From assembly GCA_947166345.1 (NCBI GenBank), contig CAMVDU010000007.1:18799-82798 (forward strand): a stretch of DNA of 64,000 nucleotides. Reading direction: 5' to 3'. Both the position numbers and the translations under genes were made by a program. Source of the DNA: an uncultured Prevotellaceae bacterium (GTDB lineage: Bacteria; Bacteroidota; Bacteroidia; Bacteroidales; Bacteroidaceae). Each line of letters opens with the position of its first letter. The first letter of the stretch is position 1. The notes under the pieces are model-generated. The model worked only from the letters and a program-made list of their open reading frames with translations, had not been told where the DNA came from and made no database searches. Positions 46,740 through 55,702 of this stretch are shown in pieces.

Positions 46740-48467
46740 AAAAAGAACTATTATAGAATCATCGGCCTCGTCTGTGCAACCTGTGGTCTTACCTCGTGTG
46801 GCGACTTCCTCGAGATTGAACCACGTGAGCTGGTCATTGAGGAGCAGTTCTGGAACGAGAAGAACGACGTGGATAATGTCGTGGCAGGTTGCTATGAGGG
46901 TCTGCAGTCATCTGCCGTTGTGACCCGAATGATGGCTTGGGGCGAGTTCCGCTCAGAGAACGTCAAGGTGGGTCAGTTTGCTGAACGCGACGACTTGCAC
47001 ATGTACAAACTGATAAACGAGAATATCGATGCCCAGAATGTCTATACCAACTGGAGCAGCTTCTACACAGTCATCAACCGCTGTAACACCGCTATCCTGA
47101 AGGCCCCCAAGGTGGCTGACGTCGACCCGTCGTTTACTGAGGGTGAGCTGAAGGCTACGGTAGCCGAGCTGTCGGCACTGCGTGACCTGTGCTATTTCTA
47201 TCTGATACGTACCTTCCGTGATGTGCCTTACACCACGACGGCCTTTACTGACGACAACCAGAAGATGGACCTGCCTGCTACACCGTTCAAGGATGTGCTC
47301 GACTCGCTCATCACCGACCTGGAGGCTGTGCAGTATGACGCTGTGCGCAAGTATCCCTCTGACGGTGACAAGAAACTCTACCAGACGGGACGTATCACCC
47401 AGGATGCCATCCACGCCATGTTGTGCGAGATGTATCTCTGGAAGCAGGACTACCAGAAGTGTATCGAATATGCTGATATGATTATCGAGTCGAAACAGAA
47501 GGATGCCCGTGAGAAAGAGGGTACGCTGCTGAGCGACATGAACCTCTACTTCGATGGCTATCCCCTCATTCGTGAGTGGACCAACGAGGCCGACCGCTTC
47601 GGTAACTCCTATAATGAGATATTCGGTGAAGGTAACAGCGACGAGTCCATTTTTGAGCTGACCTATATGCGCAATGACAATATGTTGGCCAACAGTGCTG
47701 TCAGCACCTATTACGGTAATAACGACAACGGCTTCTACACGCGCGTACAGCCTTCAGATTATATTGGTCTCGACGTGAGCAACAACGTGTTCAAGTTCTT
47801 CCGCAAGAAGGAGGATGCCCGTGGCCACTGGAGTTTCAATGCCCTTACCACTACTTCTACCTCGAGTATGATTGGTAAGTATGTGATGTCCATTTCTACA
47901 TGGGAGGCGACGTCAACCGCCATCAAAGCTTATCTGACAGGTGTATGGGCTAAGGACAAGAACCACTCCAACTGGATCATCTACCGTCTGACCGACATCA
48001 TGCTGATGAAGGCAGAGGCGCTGGTGCAGCAGGCTGCTGGCGATGCTGATCCCAAGTTGGAAGAGGCCTTCAATCTGGTCAATGTCATCTACCGCCGCTG
48101 TATCATGAAGGATGCTGACAAGATCACAGCCAGTGACCAGCTGAAGTTTGATGACTATAACACCAAGGAGAAGATGGAGGAGTTGGTCATGGAAGAGCGT
48201 CACCGCGAACTGTTGTTCGAGGGCAAGCGCTGGTATGACCTGGTGCGCCGCTCCTTGCGCGACGACAACACGCAGTATCTGCGCAAACAGTTGGGTAACA
48301 AGGGTCTGAAGAATGCTGGTGTCATCAGCAGTAAGCTGGCCCGTATGGAAGCTATTTTCTGGCCTTATAACCTCGACGAGCTGAAGGTGAACCACAACCT
48401 GACGCAGAATCCTGCCTTTGGCAGTGGCGAGAACAGTTCATACGAGAATACCGCTACGAATCAATAA
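46737..48467 (+). CDS. SusD/RagB-type surface lipoprotein (first copy)
   Basis: A 576-residue lipoprotein that forms the lid over the SusC barrel and captures ligand. The lipobox is LTSC followed by GDFLEIEPRELVIEEQFW, a classic SusD N-terminus. Helical TPR-like region: NVVAGCYEGLQ, AELSALRDLCYFYLIRTF, DAIHAMLCEMYLW. C-terminal EERHRELLFEGKRWYDLVR is diagnostic. The ATG at 46737 is preferred, giving the compact MKKNYYRI signal; an in-frame ATG lies 9 nt upstream. Confidence 0.95.
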   Translation: MKKNYYRIIGLVCATCGLTSCGDFLEIEPRELVIEEQFWNEKNDVDNVVAGCYEGLQSSAVVTRMMAWGEFRSENVKVGQFAERDDLHMYKLINENIDAQNVYTNWSSFYTVINRCNTAILKAPKVADVDPSFTEGELKATVAELSALRDLCYFYLIRTFRDVPYTTTAFTDDNQKMDLPATPFKDVLDSLITDLEAVQYDAVRKYPSDGDKKLYQTGRITQDAIHAMLCEMYLWKQDYQKCIEYADMIIESKQKDAREKEGTLLSDMNLYFDGYPLIREWTNEADRFGNSYNEIFGEGNSDESIFELTYMRNDNMLANSAVSTYYGNNDNGFYTRVQPSDYIGLDVSNNVFKFFRKKEDARGHWSFNALTTTSTSSMIGKYVMSISTWEATSTAIKAYLTGVWAKDKNHSNWIIYRLTDIMLMKAEALVQQAAGDADPKLEEAFNLVNVIYRRCIMKDADKITASDQLKFDDYNTKEKMEELVMEERHRELLFEGKRWYDLVRRSLRDDNTQYLRKQLGNKGLKNAGVISSKLARMEAIFWPYNLDELKVNHNLTQNPAFGSGENSSYENTATNQ

Positions 48468-48475
48468 CCGCCAAA

Positions 48476-50593
48476 ATGACTATGAATATGAAAAGATTAA
48501 GATATAACCTGTTGGTCGCTCTCGGCTTGCTTGTAACAGCACTGCCGATGATGACCTCCTGTTCGGACGAACCCGACAGTGAGAACTACTACACCTTCAA
48601 AGGTGAGATGTTGAGCACCTACCTGCAAACGCGTCCGCAGTACAGTCAGTTTGCTCAGATTGTTGACCGTGCCGGTCTGATGAACCTCCTGTCGAGCTAT
48701 GGAACGTACACCTGTTTCGTTCCAACTAACGAGGCTGTGGACACCTACCTGAAGGAAGAAGGCTACGGAACGATGAGTGCCCTGCTTCAGGATCAGGCAC
48801 AGTGCGACACCATTGCCCGCACGCACCTGCTGAACGTGCTCTATTCGACCTACGACATGCCCAATGGCGTGCTCACACAGCCGAACATGAACAACCGCTA
48901 TCTGGAAGTCAGCCGTGTGCTTGACAACGACAGCAACTCGGTGGTCTATCTGAATGAGATGGCAAAAATCTATTTCGAGTTGCAGGACGACTCGGTGGAG
49001 AATGGTATCGTCCATCCTATCGACCACGTGCTGAAAAGCTCCAACCGCATGCTGCCCGACGTGATAGGCGAGAATCCCAATGTCAGCATCTACAACGAGG
49101 CTCTTCATCTGACAGGTCTTCGTACAAGGCTGTTTGACTACAAGGATGCTACTTATACGCAGCCCATCGAAGACGACGGTCAGCCCACGTGGCATTACTA
49201 TGAGACGGGTGGTAGTCTGTCTGACCCCATCAAGGAATATGCCCGTGCACCGGAGGAACGATTGTTGGGCTTCACCGCCTTCCTGGTTCCCGACTCTATC
49301 CTGAAGGCCAAGTACGGTATTGACAAGGCCAGTGGCAATGCTATGCAGAAACTCTATGAGTTGGCCTGCACCATCTATCCTGAGACCATCAACACTGGTC
49401 TGGAGAATGCCGATAAGCCCGAGAATCCGCTCTATAAGTTCATGGCCTATCACATCCTGAACCGCGACTCACACGGTTACAACCTGCTGACCGTTGTCGA
49501 TGATATAGGTATTGACATCAACAAGATGAACCCCACCGAGTGGTATGGCACCCTGTTGCCCTATTCGCTGATGAAAGTGGAGAAGCTTACCGTTCGTAAG
49601 TATATGGGTGTGGGCGAGATGAACGACCGCTACATCAACCGCCGCGTTGATGACCGTTATAATATTGAGGGCTCGCATATCATCGATCCCTCGAAGGTGT
49701 CTGACGGCTACAAGCATCAGGCTATGAACGGTTACTACTTCTATGTGGATGATGTGGTGAAGTTTGATAACACCATGAAGGAAGACGTGATGAACTGCCG
49801 CATGCGTATGGATATGTCAGCCGTGTTCCCCGAACTGATGACTAACAGCATCCGTATGAACACGAAGGGTAATGGCCTTTGGGAGGCTGCCAACGACCAG
49901 AAGGCTGCCAGTCTCGATGAGCGTTGGGGTACCAACTACTACTTCCCCGACGGCTATCTGGATGGTGTGACCATTGGTAACAACGGTTACCTGTGCTACC
50001 GTCGTCCACGCTATGGCTTCTGGTCATATAGCGGTGATGAGTTCGTTTGTAACGGTAACTTCGACGTGACTATGCGTATCCCGCCAGTACCTCTGGAAGG
50101 TGACTACCAGATTCGCTTGGGCTATGCTGCCATGAGTGTGCGTGGTATTGCTCAGATCTATTTCGATGGTGCACCTCAGGGTATACCCCTTGACATGCGT
50201 CGTGACATGCAGAACGAGGCTCTGCTGGGCAGCGAATACTGGGGCAAGCATGACGATGAGTACAACAAGACACCCGAGAATGGTGGTATGACTGATGAGG
50301 AGAAACTGGAAGAGCGCAAGGAACTGAAGAACAAAGGTTTCTACCGCGGTGCCAACGGTGCCTATCGTAAGGGTAGCTCCAGCGATGCCGGTCAGTACTT
50401 TGCCGAGATCTATGCTACTATCCGCATCGTGCTCTGTACGCCACACATCAAGCCGGGTGAGGATCATTACCTGCGCTTCCGTTGCGTATCAGAGGGTCTG
50501 GGTAACAACGAGATCATGCTCGACTACATTGAACTGGTGCCGAAGAGTGTTTACGGTGTCGTAGATGAAGGTGTCCAGGAGGATGACTTGTAG
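48476..50593 (+). CDS. FAS1 domain lipoprotein with C-terminal jelly-roll-like domain
   Basis: A 705-residue lipoprotein, lipobox MMTSC (Cys29). The first FAS1 domain is clear at about 45-185 (FAQIVDRAGLMNLLSSYGTYTCFVPTNEAVDTYL in two conserved blocks, THLLNVLYSTYDMPNG, VENGIVHPIDHVL). A second lies at about 200-420 (LLGFTAFLVPDSIL). The last 190 residues (FDVTMRIPPVPLEGDYQIRL, IMLDYIELVP) look like a carbohydrate-binding jelly roll. It is 8 nt after SusD, so translationally close, and is probably part of the surface complex. Confidence 0.82.
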   Translation: MTMNMKRLRYNLLVALGLLVTALPMMTSCSDEPDSENYYTFKGEMLSTYLQTRPQYSQFAQIVDRAGLMNLLSSYGTYTCFVPTNEAVDTYLKEEGYGTMSALLQDQAQCDTIARTHLLNVLYSTYDMPNGVLTQPNMNNRYLEVSRVLDNDSNSVVYLNEMAKIYFELQDDSVENGIVHPIDHVLKSSNRMLPDVIGENPNVSIYNEALHLTGLRTRLFDYKDATYTQPIEDDGQPTWHYYETGGSLSDPIKEYARAPEERLLGFTAFLVPDSILKAKYGIDKASGNAMQKLYELACTIYPETINTGLENADKPENPLYKFMAYHILNRDSHGYNLLTVVDDIGIDINKMNPTEWYGTLLPYSLMKVEKLTVRKYMGVGEMNDRYINRRVDDRYNIEGSHIIDPSKVSDGYKHQAMNGYYFYVDDVVKFDNTMKEDVMNCRMRMDMSAVFPELMTNSIRMNTKGNGLWEAANDQKAASLDERWGTNYYFPDGYLDGVTIGNNGYLCYRRPRYGFWSYSGDEFVCNGNFDVTMRIPPVPLEGDYQIRLGYAAMSVRGIAQIYFDGAPQGIPLDMRRDMQNEALLGSEYWGKHDDEYNKTPENGGMTDEEKLEERKELKNKGFYRGANGAYRKGSSSDAGQYFAEIYATIRIVLCTPHIKPGEDHYLRFRCVSEGLGNNEIMLDYIELVPKSVYGVVDEGVQEDDL

Positions 50594-50597
50594 TCTT

Positions 50598-50633
50598 TAA
50601 TGGATAATTGATAATGAATAATTGACAATTATG
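50598..50633 (+). repeat. heptamer ladder between the two FAS1 genes
   Basis: TAATGGA, TAATTGA, TAATGAA, TAATTGA, CAATTATG: five consecutive words end at the start codon at 50631. Confidence 0.8.
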
Positions 50634-52361
50634 AAGATGACTAATATATATAATAAGGTGGTGGGGCTTGCTCTGGCAGCCCTCACCTTCACGGCATGCT
50701 CCGATGAATGGGACGACCACTATTCTGCACCGACGGCCAGCGATGGTATGACCATCTGGCAGACCATTGAGATGGATCAGGCTAACCTGAGCAACTTTGC
50801 CAAGGTGCTGAAGGCTACCGGCTACGACAAGGCGCTGGCCAGCAGTCAGGTGTTCACGGTCTTTGCACCCGTCAACGCCCAGTTCACCGAGGCTGATGCC
50901 AACGAGATTATTGACCTTTACGAGCAGCAGAAGGCTGCCAATATCAAGGATAGGGACAATCGTGCCATCAAGGAGTTTGTGCATAACCATCTGGCTCTGT
51001 ACAACTATTCCACATCGGGTAAGGCTGACTCTATCACCATGATGAATGGCAAGTATCTGCTGATGACCGACAACAAGCTGGCCAACAGTACGATGCTGAC
51101 CAAGAACCAGCTGAAGAGCAATGGTGTGATGTTCACCATGGAAGAGCCCGTTGATTTCTTCCCCAATGTATTTGAATACATGAGCGTCGATGAAGACATC
51201 GACAGCATCGGCAAATTCATGAGCCAGTATAACCAGTACGACTTCAACGCCAGCGAGAGTGTGCCGGGTGGTATCATTGACGGTAAGACCTGGTATCTGG
51301 ACTCTGTGAAGGTGCTCACCAACGAGTTGTTTGGTGAACTGGGTCGAATCAACTCAGAAGACAGTACCTACTGGATGGTGGCTCCCACCAACAAAGTATG
51401 GAATGAGCTGGTGCCCGAGTACGAGCCTTACTTCAACTACGACAGTAAGGTGGAGAAGCGCGACTCACTGGCTTACACCGAACCCCGTCTGGCATTGCTC
51501 AGAGGAACGGTGTTCAGCCGTACTCGCAACACCGATGCTTCTATCAATGACTCTGTGCTTTCGGTCAACGCTACGCTTTACGCCTACCGTACATATAAGG
51601 ACCTGAAGTACTACCAGTATGAGAAGCCCTTTGCTGAGGGTGGCATCTTCGACGGTACCGAGGTGGTTGCCTGCAGTAACGGTCAGGTTCTGAAGAGCGA
51701 CGACTGGCATATCGACAAGAAGCAGACCTTCTTGCAGACCGTCATCGTAGAAGGTGAGAGCCGTACCTACCGTGACGGTATTGACGAGAAGACCACCGCT
51801 ACGCCGACAGAGATGTCTGTAGCCACATCGAACCCGTTCTATAACAAGGTGTCACAGCACAAGTATTTGTTGGTCAATCCTACCGCACAGTCGGCAGCCG
51901 AGGTCCGTTTCAAGATTCCCAATGTATTGTCGAACGTAGGCTATGACCTCTATGTGGTATTCGCACCTACCGGTACTCTCGAGACCTTTGGTCAGAAAGA
52001 CTATGACGTACCTGTGAAGTTCCGTGCAGCTTATAGCTATCACAAGGAAGATGGTTCGCAGGCCAGCTATGTCAACCTGACGGTGCCCGACATCTATAAG
52101 GATATGAAGGACGTTCGCGGCAGTGGTCAGGACTTCCAGACTATCGCCGGACAAGTTGACACCGTGATGTTGGGTCAGAACATCCAGTTCCCCACCTGCT
52201 CATGGGGACTGCGTGATCCACAAGTGCTGCTCAGATTGAGAACAGCCCTCCGTAATGCCGACCGTCAGCTTAATCCGGACACTAAGATTCCAAATTTCAC
52301 TGACCGCATGCGTATTGACTGTATTATCCTGAAACCTCATGAAGAGGAGTCAGCCGAGTAG
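50631..52361 (+). CDS. FAS1 domain lipoprotein (third in the cluster)
   Basis: A 576-residue lipoprotein: lipobox FTAC followed by SDEWDDHY, a common start of Bacteroidetes FAS1 lipoproteins. FAS1 domain 1 at about 40-190 (FAKVLKATGYDKAL, VFTVFAPVNAQFTE, FVHNHLALYNYS); domain 2 at about 195-400 (YWMVAPTNKVWNELVP). The C-terminal 170 residues are beta-rich (YLLVNPTAQSAAEVRFKIP, VGYDLYVVFAP). The ATG at 50631 is preferred over the TTG at 50622. It precedes the second SusC. Confidence 0.8.
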   Translation: MKMTNIYNKVVGLALAALTFTACSDEWDDHYSAPTASDGMTIWQTIEMDQANLSNFAKVLKATGYDKALASSQVFTVFAPVNAQFTEADANEIIDLYEQQKAANIKDRDNRAIKEFVHNHLALYNYSTSGKADSITMMNGKYLLMTDNKLANSTMLTKNQLKSNGVMFTMEEPVDFFPNVFEYMSVDEDIDSIGKFMSQYNQYDFNASESVPGGIIDGKTWYLDSVKVLTNELFGELGRINSEDSTYWMVAPTNKVWNELVPEYEPYFNYDSKVEKRDSLAYTEPRLALLRGTVFSRTRNTDASINDSVLSVNATLYAYRTYKDLKYYQYEKPFAEGGIFDGTEVVACSNGQVLKSDDWHIDKKQTFLQTVIVEGESRTYRDGIDEKTTATPTEMSVATSNPFYNKVSQHKYLLVNPTAQSAAEVRFKIPNVLSNVGYDLYVVFAPTGTLETFGQKDYDVPVKFRAAYSYHKEDGSQASYVNLTVPDIYKDMKDVRGSGQDFQTIAGQVDTVMLGQNIQFPTCSWGLRDPQVLLRLRTALRNADRQLNPDTKIPNFTDRMRIDCIILKPHEEESAE

Positions 52362-52394
52362 TAATGGACATCTATTTATGAATTCTGAATTATG
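52362..52394 (+). repeat. heptamer ladder before the second susC
   Basis: TAATGGA, CATCTAT, TTATGAA, TTCTGAA, TTATG: less regular than the other spacers, but in the same 7-bp step and running into the start codon at 52392. Confidence 0.55.
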
Positions 52395-55300
52395 AAAGAA
52401 ATGAAGAAACATATATTATTTGGAATCACGCTGCTGATGGCGCTTCCCATGAGTGTCTTTGCACAGGAAGAATACGATGACGAAGACAGTCAGGAAGAGG
52501 TGGCCACCGTTCGCCGAGTGGTGAAGCAACAGCAGTATGAGACACGCACCGTGAAAGGTGCAGTGCTCGATGCCACAACAGGTATGCCCATCTCGGGTGC
52601 CATTGTTCGTGCCAATGAGATTGACGGCTACAGTGTGCTTACCGAGGATGATGGTACGTATGAGTTGAAGGTGCCGGTATTTGTGACGTCAGTCTATGTC
52701 ACGACCCCCGACTATAATGCTCAAGTCATCGGTCTGGTGAAGGGCGACCGTCAGAAGACGGCAATGCTCTATCCTGCGTCGTTCGCTGCCGACTATGGCA
52801 AGCAGACGAATGTCAGGAGCGACTATGCTGCCAGCGACATGCACTACACCAGTGCCATCAATATCAAGGACGAGGTGCAGAAGCAGTTGGGCGCACAGGT
52901 ACACACCATCCAGCGCAGCGGTACACCAGGCGTTGGTAGCGTGATGTTCATGCAGGGTCTCAACTCGCTGAATGTCAATGCACAACCGCTGATTGTCGTC
53001 GATGGCGTCATCATCGAACAGCAGTATGGCCGCACCATGCTGCACGATGGCTTCTACAATGACATTCTGAACAACATCAGTCCTGCCGATATTGAGAAGG
53101 TGACGGTGATGCGCAACGGTACTGCCCTCTATGGTGCCAAGGGTGCCAATGGTGTCATCCTCGTGGAGACCCGTCGTAACAAGTCGATGGCCACCCGTAT
53201 TACGGCTACGGCTTCGGCAGGCGTGACACTCGAACCGAAGTACATGTCGATGATGGGTGCCGAGGACTATCGCGGCTATGTGTCGGAACTGTTGAAGACC
53301 ACCGGCACTAAGCTCACCGAGTTCAAGTTCCTCACCGCCGATCCCGACAACTACTACTATCCGCAGTATCATAACAATACCGACTGGAAGGATCAGGTTT
53401 ATCGTACCGCCATCTCACAGCAGTATGGTATCAACGTCGAAGGTGGTGATGATGTGGCCAACTACAACCTGTCGGTAGGCTACACCAGCGCACAGAGCAC
53501 ACTCGAATACAACGATATGGACCGTCTGAACGTTCGTTTCAATACCGACATCTCGCTGTTGGAGAAACTCGACGTGCGTTTCGATGCTTCGTTCTCTAAC
53601 CAGACGCGTAACATCCGTGATGACGGTGCACCTGCCGGCTACGATGAGGGTACGCCCACATCGCCCGCATTCCTGGCCTATACCAAGAGCCCGTTCATGA
53701 GCCCCTATGTGTATAGCCGTGGTGTGCTGAGCAATTCGTTTCTGGATATCGGCGACGAGGACTACCTGTCGGAGGCTTTGAGCGGACAGTCCAGCTACAA
53801 TTGGCAGCTGGCCAACCCCATTGCCCTGAACCAGTATGCCGATGCTCCCAACAAGAACCGCTTCGAGAACTCCATGCTGAACCTGGCTGTGACGCCGAAG
53901 TTCCATATCAACAAGCACCTGACGTTGAGCGAGCTCTTCAGCTATAATTTGGTCAACACCAACGAGGCCTACTATATTCCTCTGAACGGTGTGCCCAGCT
54001 ACTATGTGTCGTCAGTGAACAAGAAGATGGAGAACGAGAAACGCTCGATGTTCTCAAAGCAGAACTCGGTGATGAGCGACACGCGCATTGACTGGCATAA
54101 TCGCTACAATGCCCACGATATTCATGTCTTCGGTGGTGCCCGCATCAACTGGGAGAGCTACACGCTGAACTCACAGCTGGGTTATAACTCGGGTAGTGAT
54201 AAGACCCCGTTCATCAGCAACAACAGTGCCTTCATCCAGTTGGGTGGTACCAACGACTCTTGGAACTCGCTGGCTTGGTATGCACAAGCCAACTACGGTT
54301 ATATGGGCCGCTACTACCTGCAGGCTAACCTGACGGCAGAGAGCTCGTCACGCTTCGGTAGAGAGGCCGACGGTCTGAAGGTAGGCGGTGTGCAGTGGGG
54401 CATCTTCCCCGCAGTACAGGCATCATGGGTTGTCAGCAACGAGCCTTGGATGTCGGGTGTGCAGGGTATCGACTATCTGCGCTTGTCAGCAGGCTACGAT
54501 GTCAGTGGTAACGATGATATCGACTACTACGCAGCCCGCAGTTATTTCCGCGCCCGTCAGTTCCTGGCTGCTATCTCCAGCCTGAGCATCGACGGTATCG
54601 GCAATACCTCTATCCAGTGGGAGACGACCCGTCGCTTCAATGCTGGTCTCGAGGCTAACTTCCTTGACAACCGTCTGGGCGTCAGCCTGAACTACTTCCG
54701 TTCGACTACCGACAACCTCCTGAACTACCAGGATTTGGGATTCCTCTCAGGTCTTGAGAAGAACTGGGCCAATGGCGGTAAGTTGCGCAACGAAGGTTTT
54801 GATGTGACAGCTTCTGTCAAGGTGCTGGCACTGAAAGACTGGCAGTGGCAGGTAGGCGCCAGCGTAGGCCACTACAAGAACAAGATTGTGGAGCTGGTCG
54901 ATGGAAAGAACTACATCGATAATGAGGTCTATGGTGCAACCGTTCGTACCCAGGTGGGCAAGCCTGCCAATCTGTTCTACGGCTACAAGACCGAGGGTGT
55001 CTTTGCCTCTACACAGGCTGCTGACGATGCTGCCCTCTATATTCTGGCCGACAACGGTGTCACCAAGAACTACTTTGGTGCCGGCGACATGAAGTTCTAC
55101 GACAAGAACGGTGATGGCCGCATCTTTGACGGTGGTGGTGACGATGCCCTCGATGACCGTGTGGTCATCGGCGACCCCAACCCCGATATCTATGGTAATA
55201 TCTTCACCTCACTGGCATGGAAGCGTTTCAAGCTCGACGTGCGTTTCAACTACTCACTGGGCAACGACGTGTTCAACTACATGCGTCAGCAGCTGGAGTC

Positions 55301-55670
55301 GGGTAGCCGCTTCATGAACCAGACCACAGCTCTCAACGCCCGTTGGCAGCTGGAAGAACAGGTGACCGATATCCCACGTGTATCGTTCCAGGATCCGATG
55401 GGCAACAGTCGCTTCTCTGACCGTTGGATCGAGGATGGCTCGTATATCCGTCTGAAGACTGCTACGCTGAGCTATGACCTGCCTCTGAAGTCCGAATTCA
55501 TCCAGGGCTTGCAGGTATGGATTCAGGGCAACAACCTGTTGACCTTCTCGAAGTACCTGGGCACCGATCCTGAGTCGGCTATGACGTCGGCAGTCATCGG
55601 TCAGGGTATCGACCTTGGCCGCGTGGCTCAAAGTCCTTCTATCGTAGCTGGTGTGAAGATTAACCTGTAA
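52392..55670 (+). CDS. SusC/RagA-type TonB-dependent outer-membrane transporter (second copy)
   Basis: A 1092-residue receptor. Signal peptide (ILFGITLLMALPMSVFAQ), then an unusual acidic stretch EEYDDEDSQEE, a carboxypeptidase-regulatory-like domain (VKGAVLDATTGMPISGAIV), and the plug (MFMQGLNSLNVNAQPLIVVDG, VTVMRNGTALYGAKGANGVILVE in two blocks), then the barrel ending AGVKINL. It is clearly divergent from the first SusC, so the cluster probably carries two transporters for different ligands or sizes rather than a recent duplication. Confidence 0.94.
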   Translation: MKEMKKHILFGITLLMALPMSVFAQEEYDDEDSQEEVATVRRVVKQQQYETRTVKGAVLDATTGMPISGAIVRANEIDGYSVLTEDDGTYELKVPVFVTSVYVTTPDYNAQVIGLVKGDRQKTAMLYPASFAADYGKQTNVRSDYAASDMHYTSAINIKDEVQKQLGAQVHTIQRSGTPGVGSVMFMQGLNSLNVNAQPLIVVDGVIIEQQYGRTMLHDGFYNDILNNISPADIEKVTVMRNGTALYGAKGANGVILVETRRNKSMATRITATASAGVTLEPKYMSMMGAEDYRGYVSELLKTTGTKLTEFKFLTADPDNYYYPQYHNNTDWKDQVYRTAISQQYGINVEGGDDVANYNLSVGYTSAQSTLEYNDMDRLNVRFNTDISLLEKLDVRFDASFSNQTRNIRDDGAPAGYDEGTPTSPAFLAYTKSPFMSPYVYSRGVLSNSFLDIGDEDYLSEALSGQSSYNWQLANPIALNQYADAPNKNRFENSMLNLAVTPKFHINKHLTLSELFSYNLVNTNEAYYIPLNGVPSYYVSSVNKKMENEKRSMFSKQNSVMSDTRIDWHNRYNAHDIHVFGGARINWESYTLNSQLGYNSGSDKTPFISNNSAFIQLGGTNDSWNSLAWYAQANYGYMGRYYLQANLTAESSSRFGREADGLKVGGVQWGIFPAVQASWVVSNEPWMSGVQGIDYLRLSAGYDVSGNDDIDYYAARSYFRARQFLAAISSLSIDGIGNTSIQWETTRRFNAGLEANFLDNRLGVSLNYFRSTTDNLLNYQDLGFLSGLEKNWANGGKLRNEGFDVTASVKVLALKDWQWQVGASVGHYKNKIVELVDGKNYIDNEVYGATVRTQVGKPANLFYGYKTEGVFASTQAADDAALYILADNGVTKNYFGAGDMKFYDKNGDGRIFDGGGDDALDDRVVIGDPNPDIYGNIFTSLAWKRFKLDVRFNYSLGNDVFNYMRQQLESGSRFMNQTTALNARWQLEEQVTDIPRVSFQDPMGNSRFSDRWIEDGSYIRLKTATLSYDLPLKSEFIQGLQVWIQGNNLLTFSKYLGTDPESAMTSAVIGQGIDLGRVAQSPSIVAGVKINL

Positions 55671-55702
55671 TTGAAAATTGATAATTGAAGATTATAATTA
55701 TG
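55668..55702 (+). repeat. heptamer ladder in the susC-susD spacer (second pair)
   Basis: From the susC stop codon: TAATTGA, AAATTGA, TAATTGA, AGATTAT, AATTATG. Five exact 7-bp steps end on the G of the SusD start codon. Confidence 0.8.
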
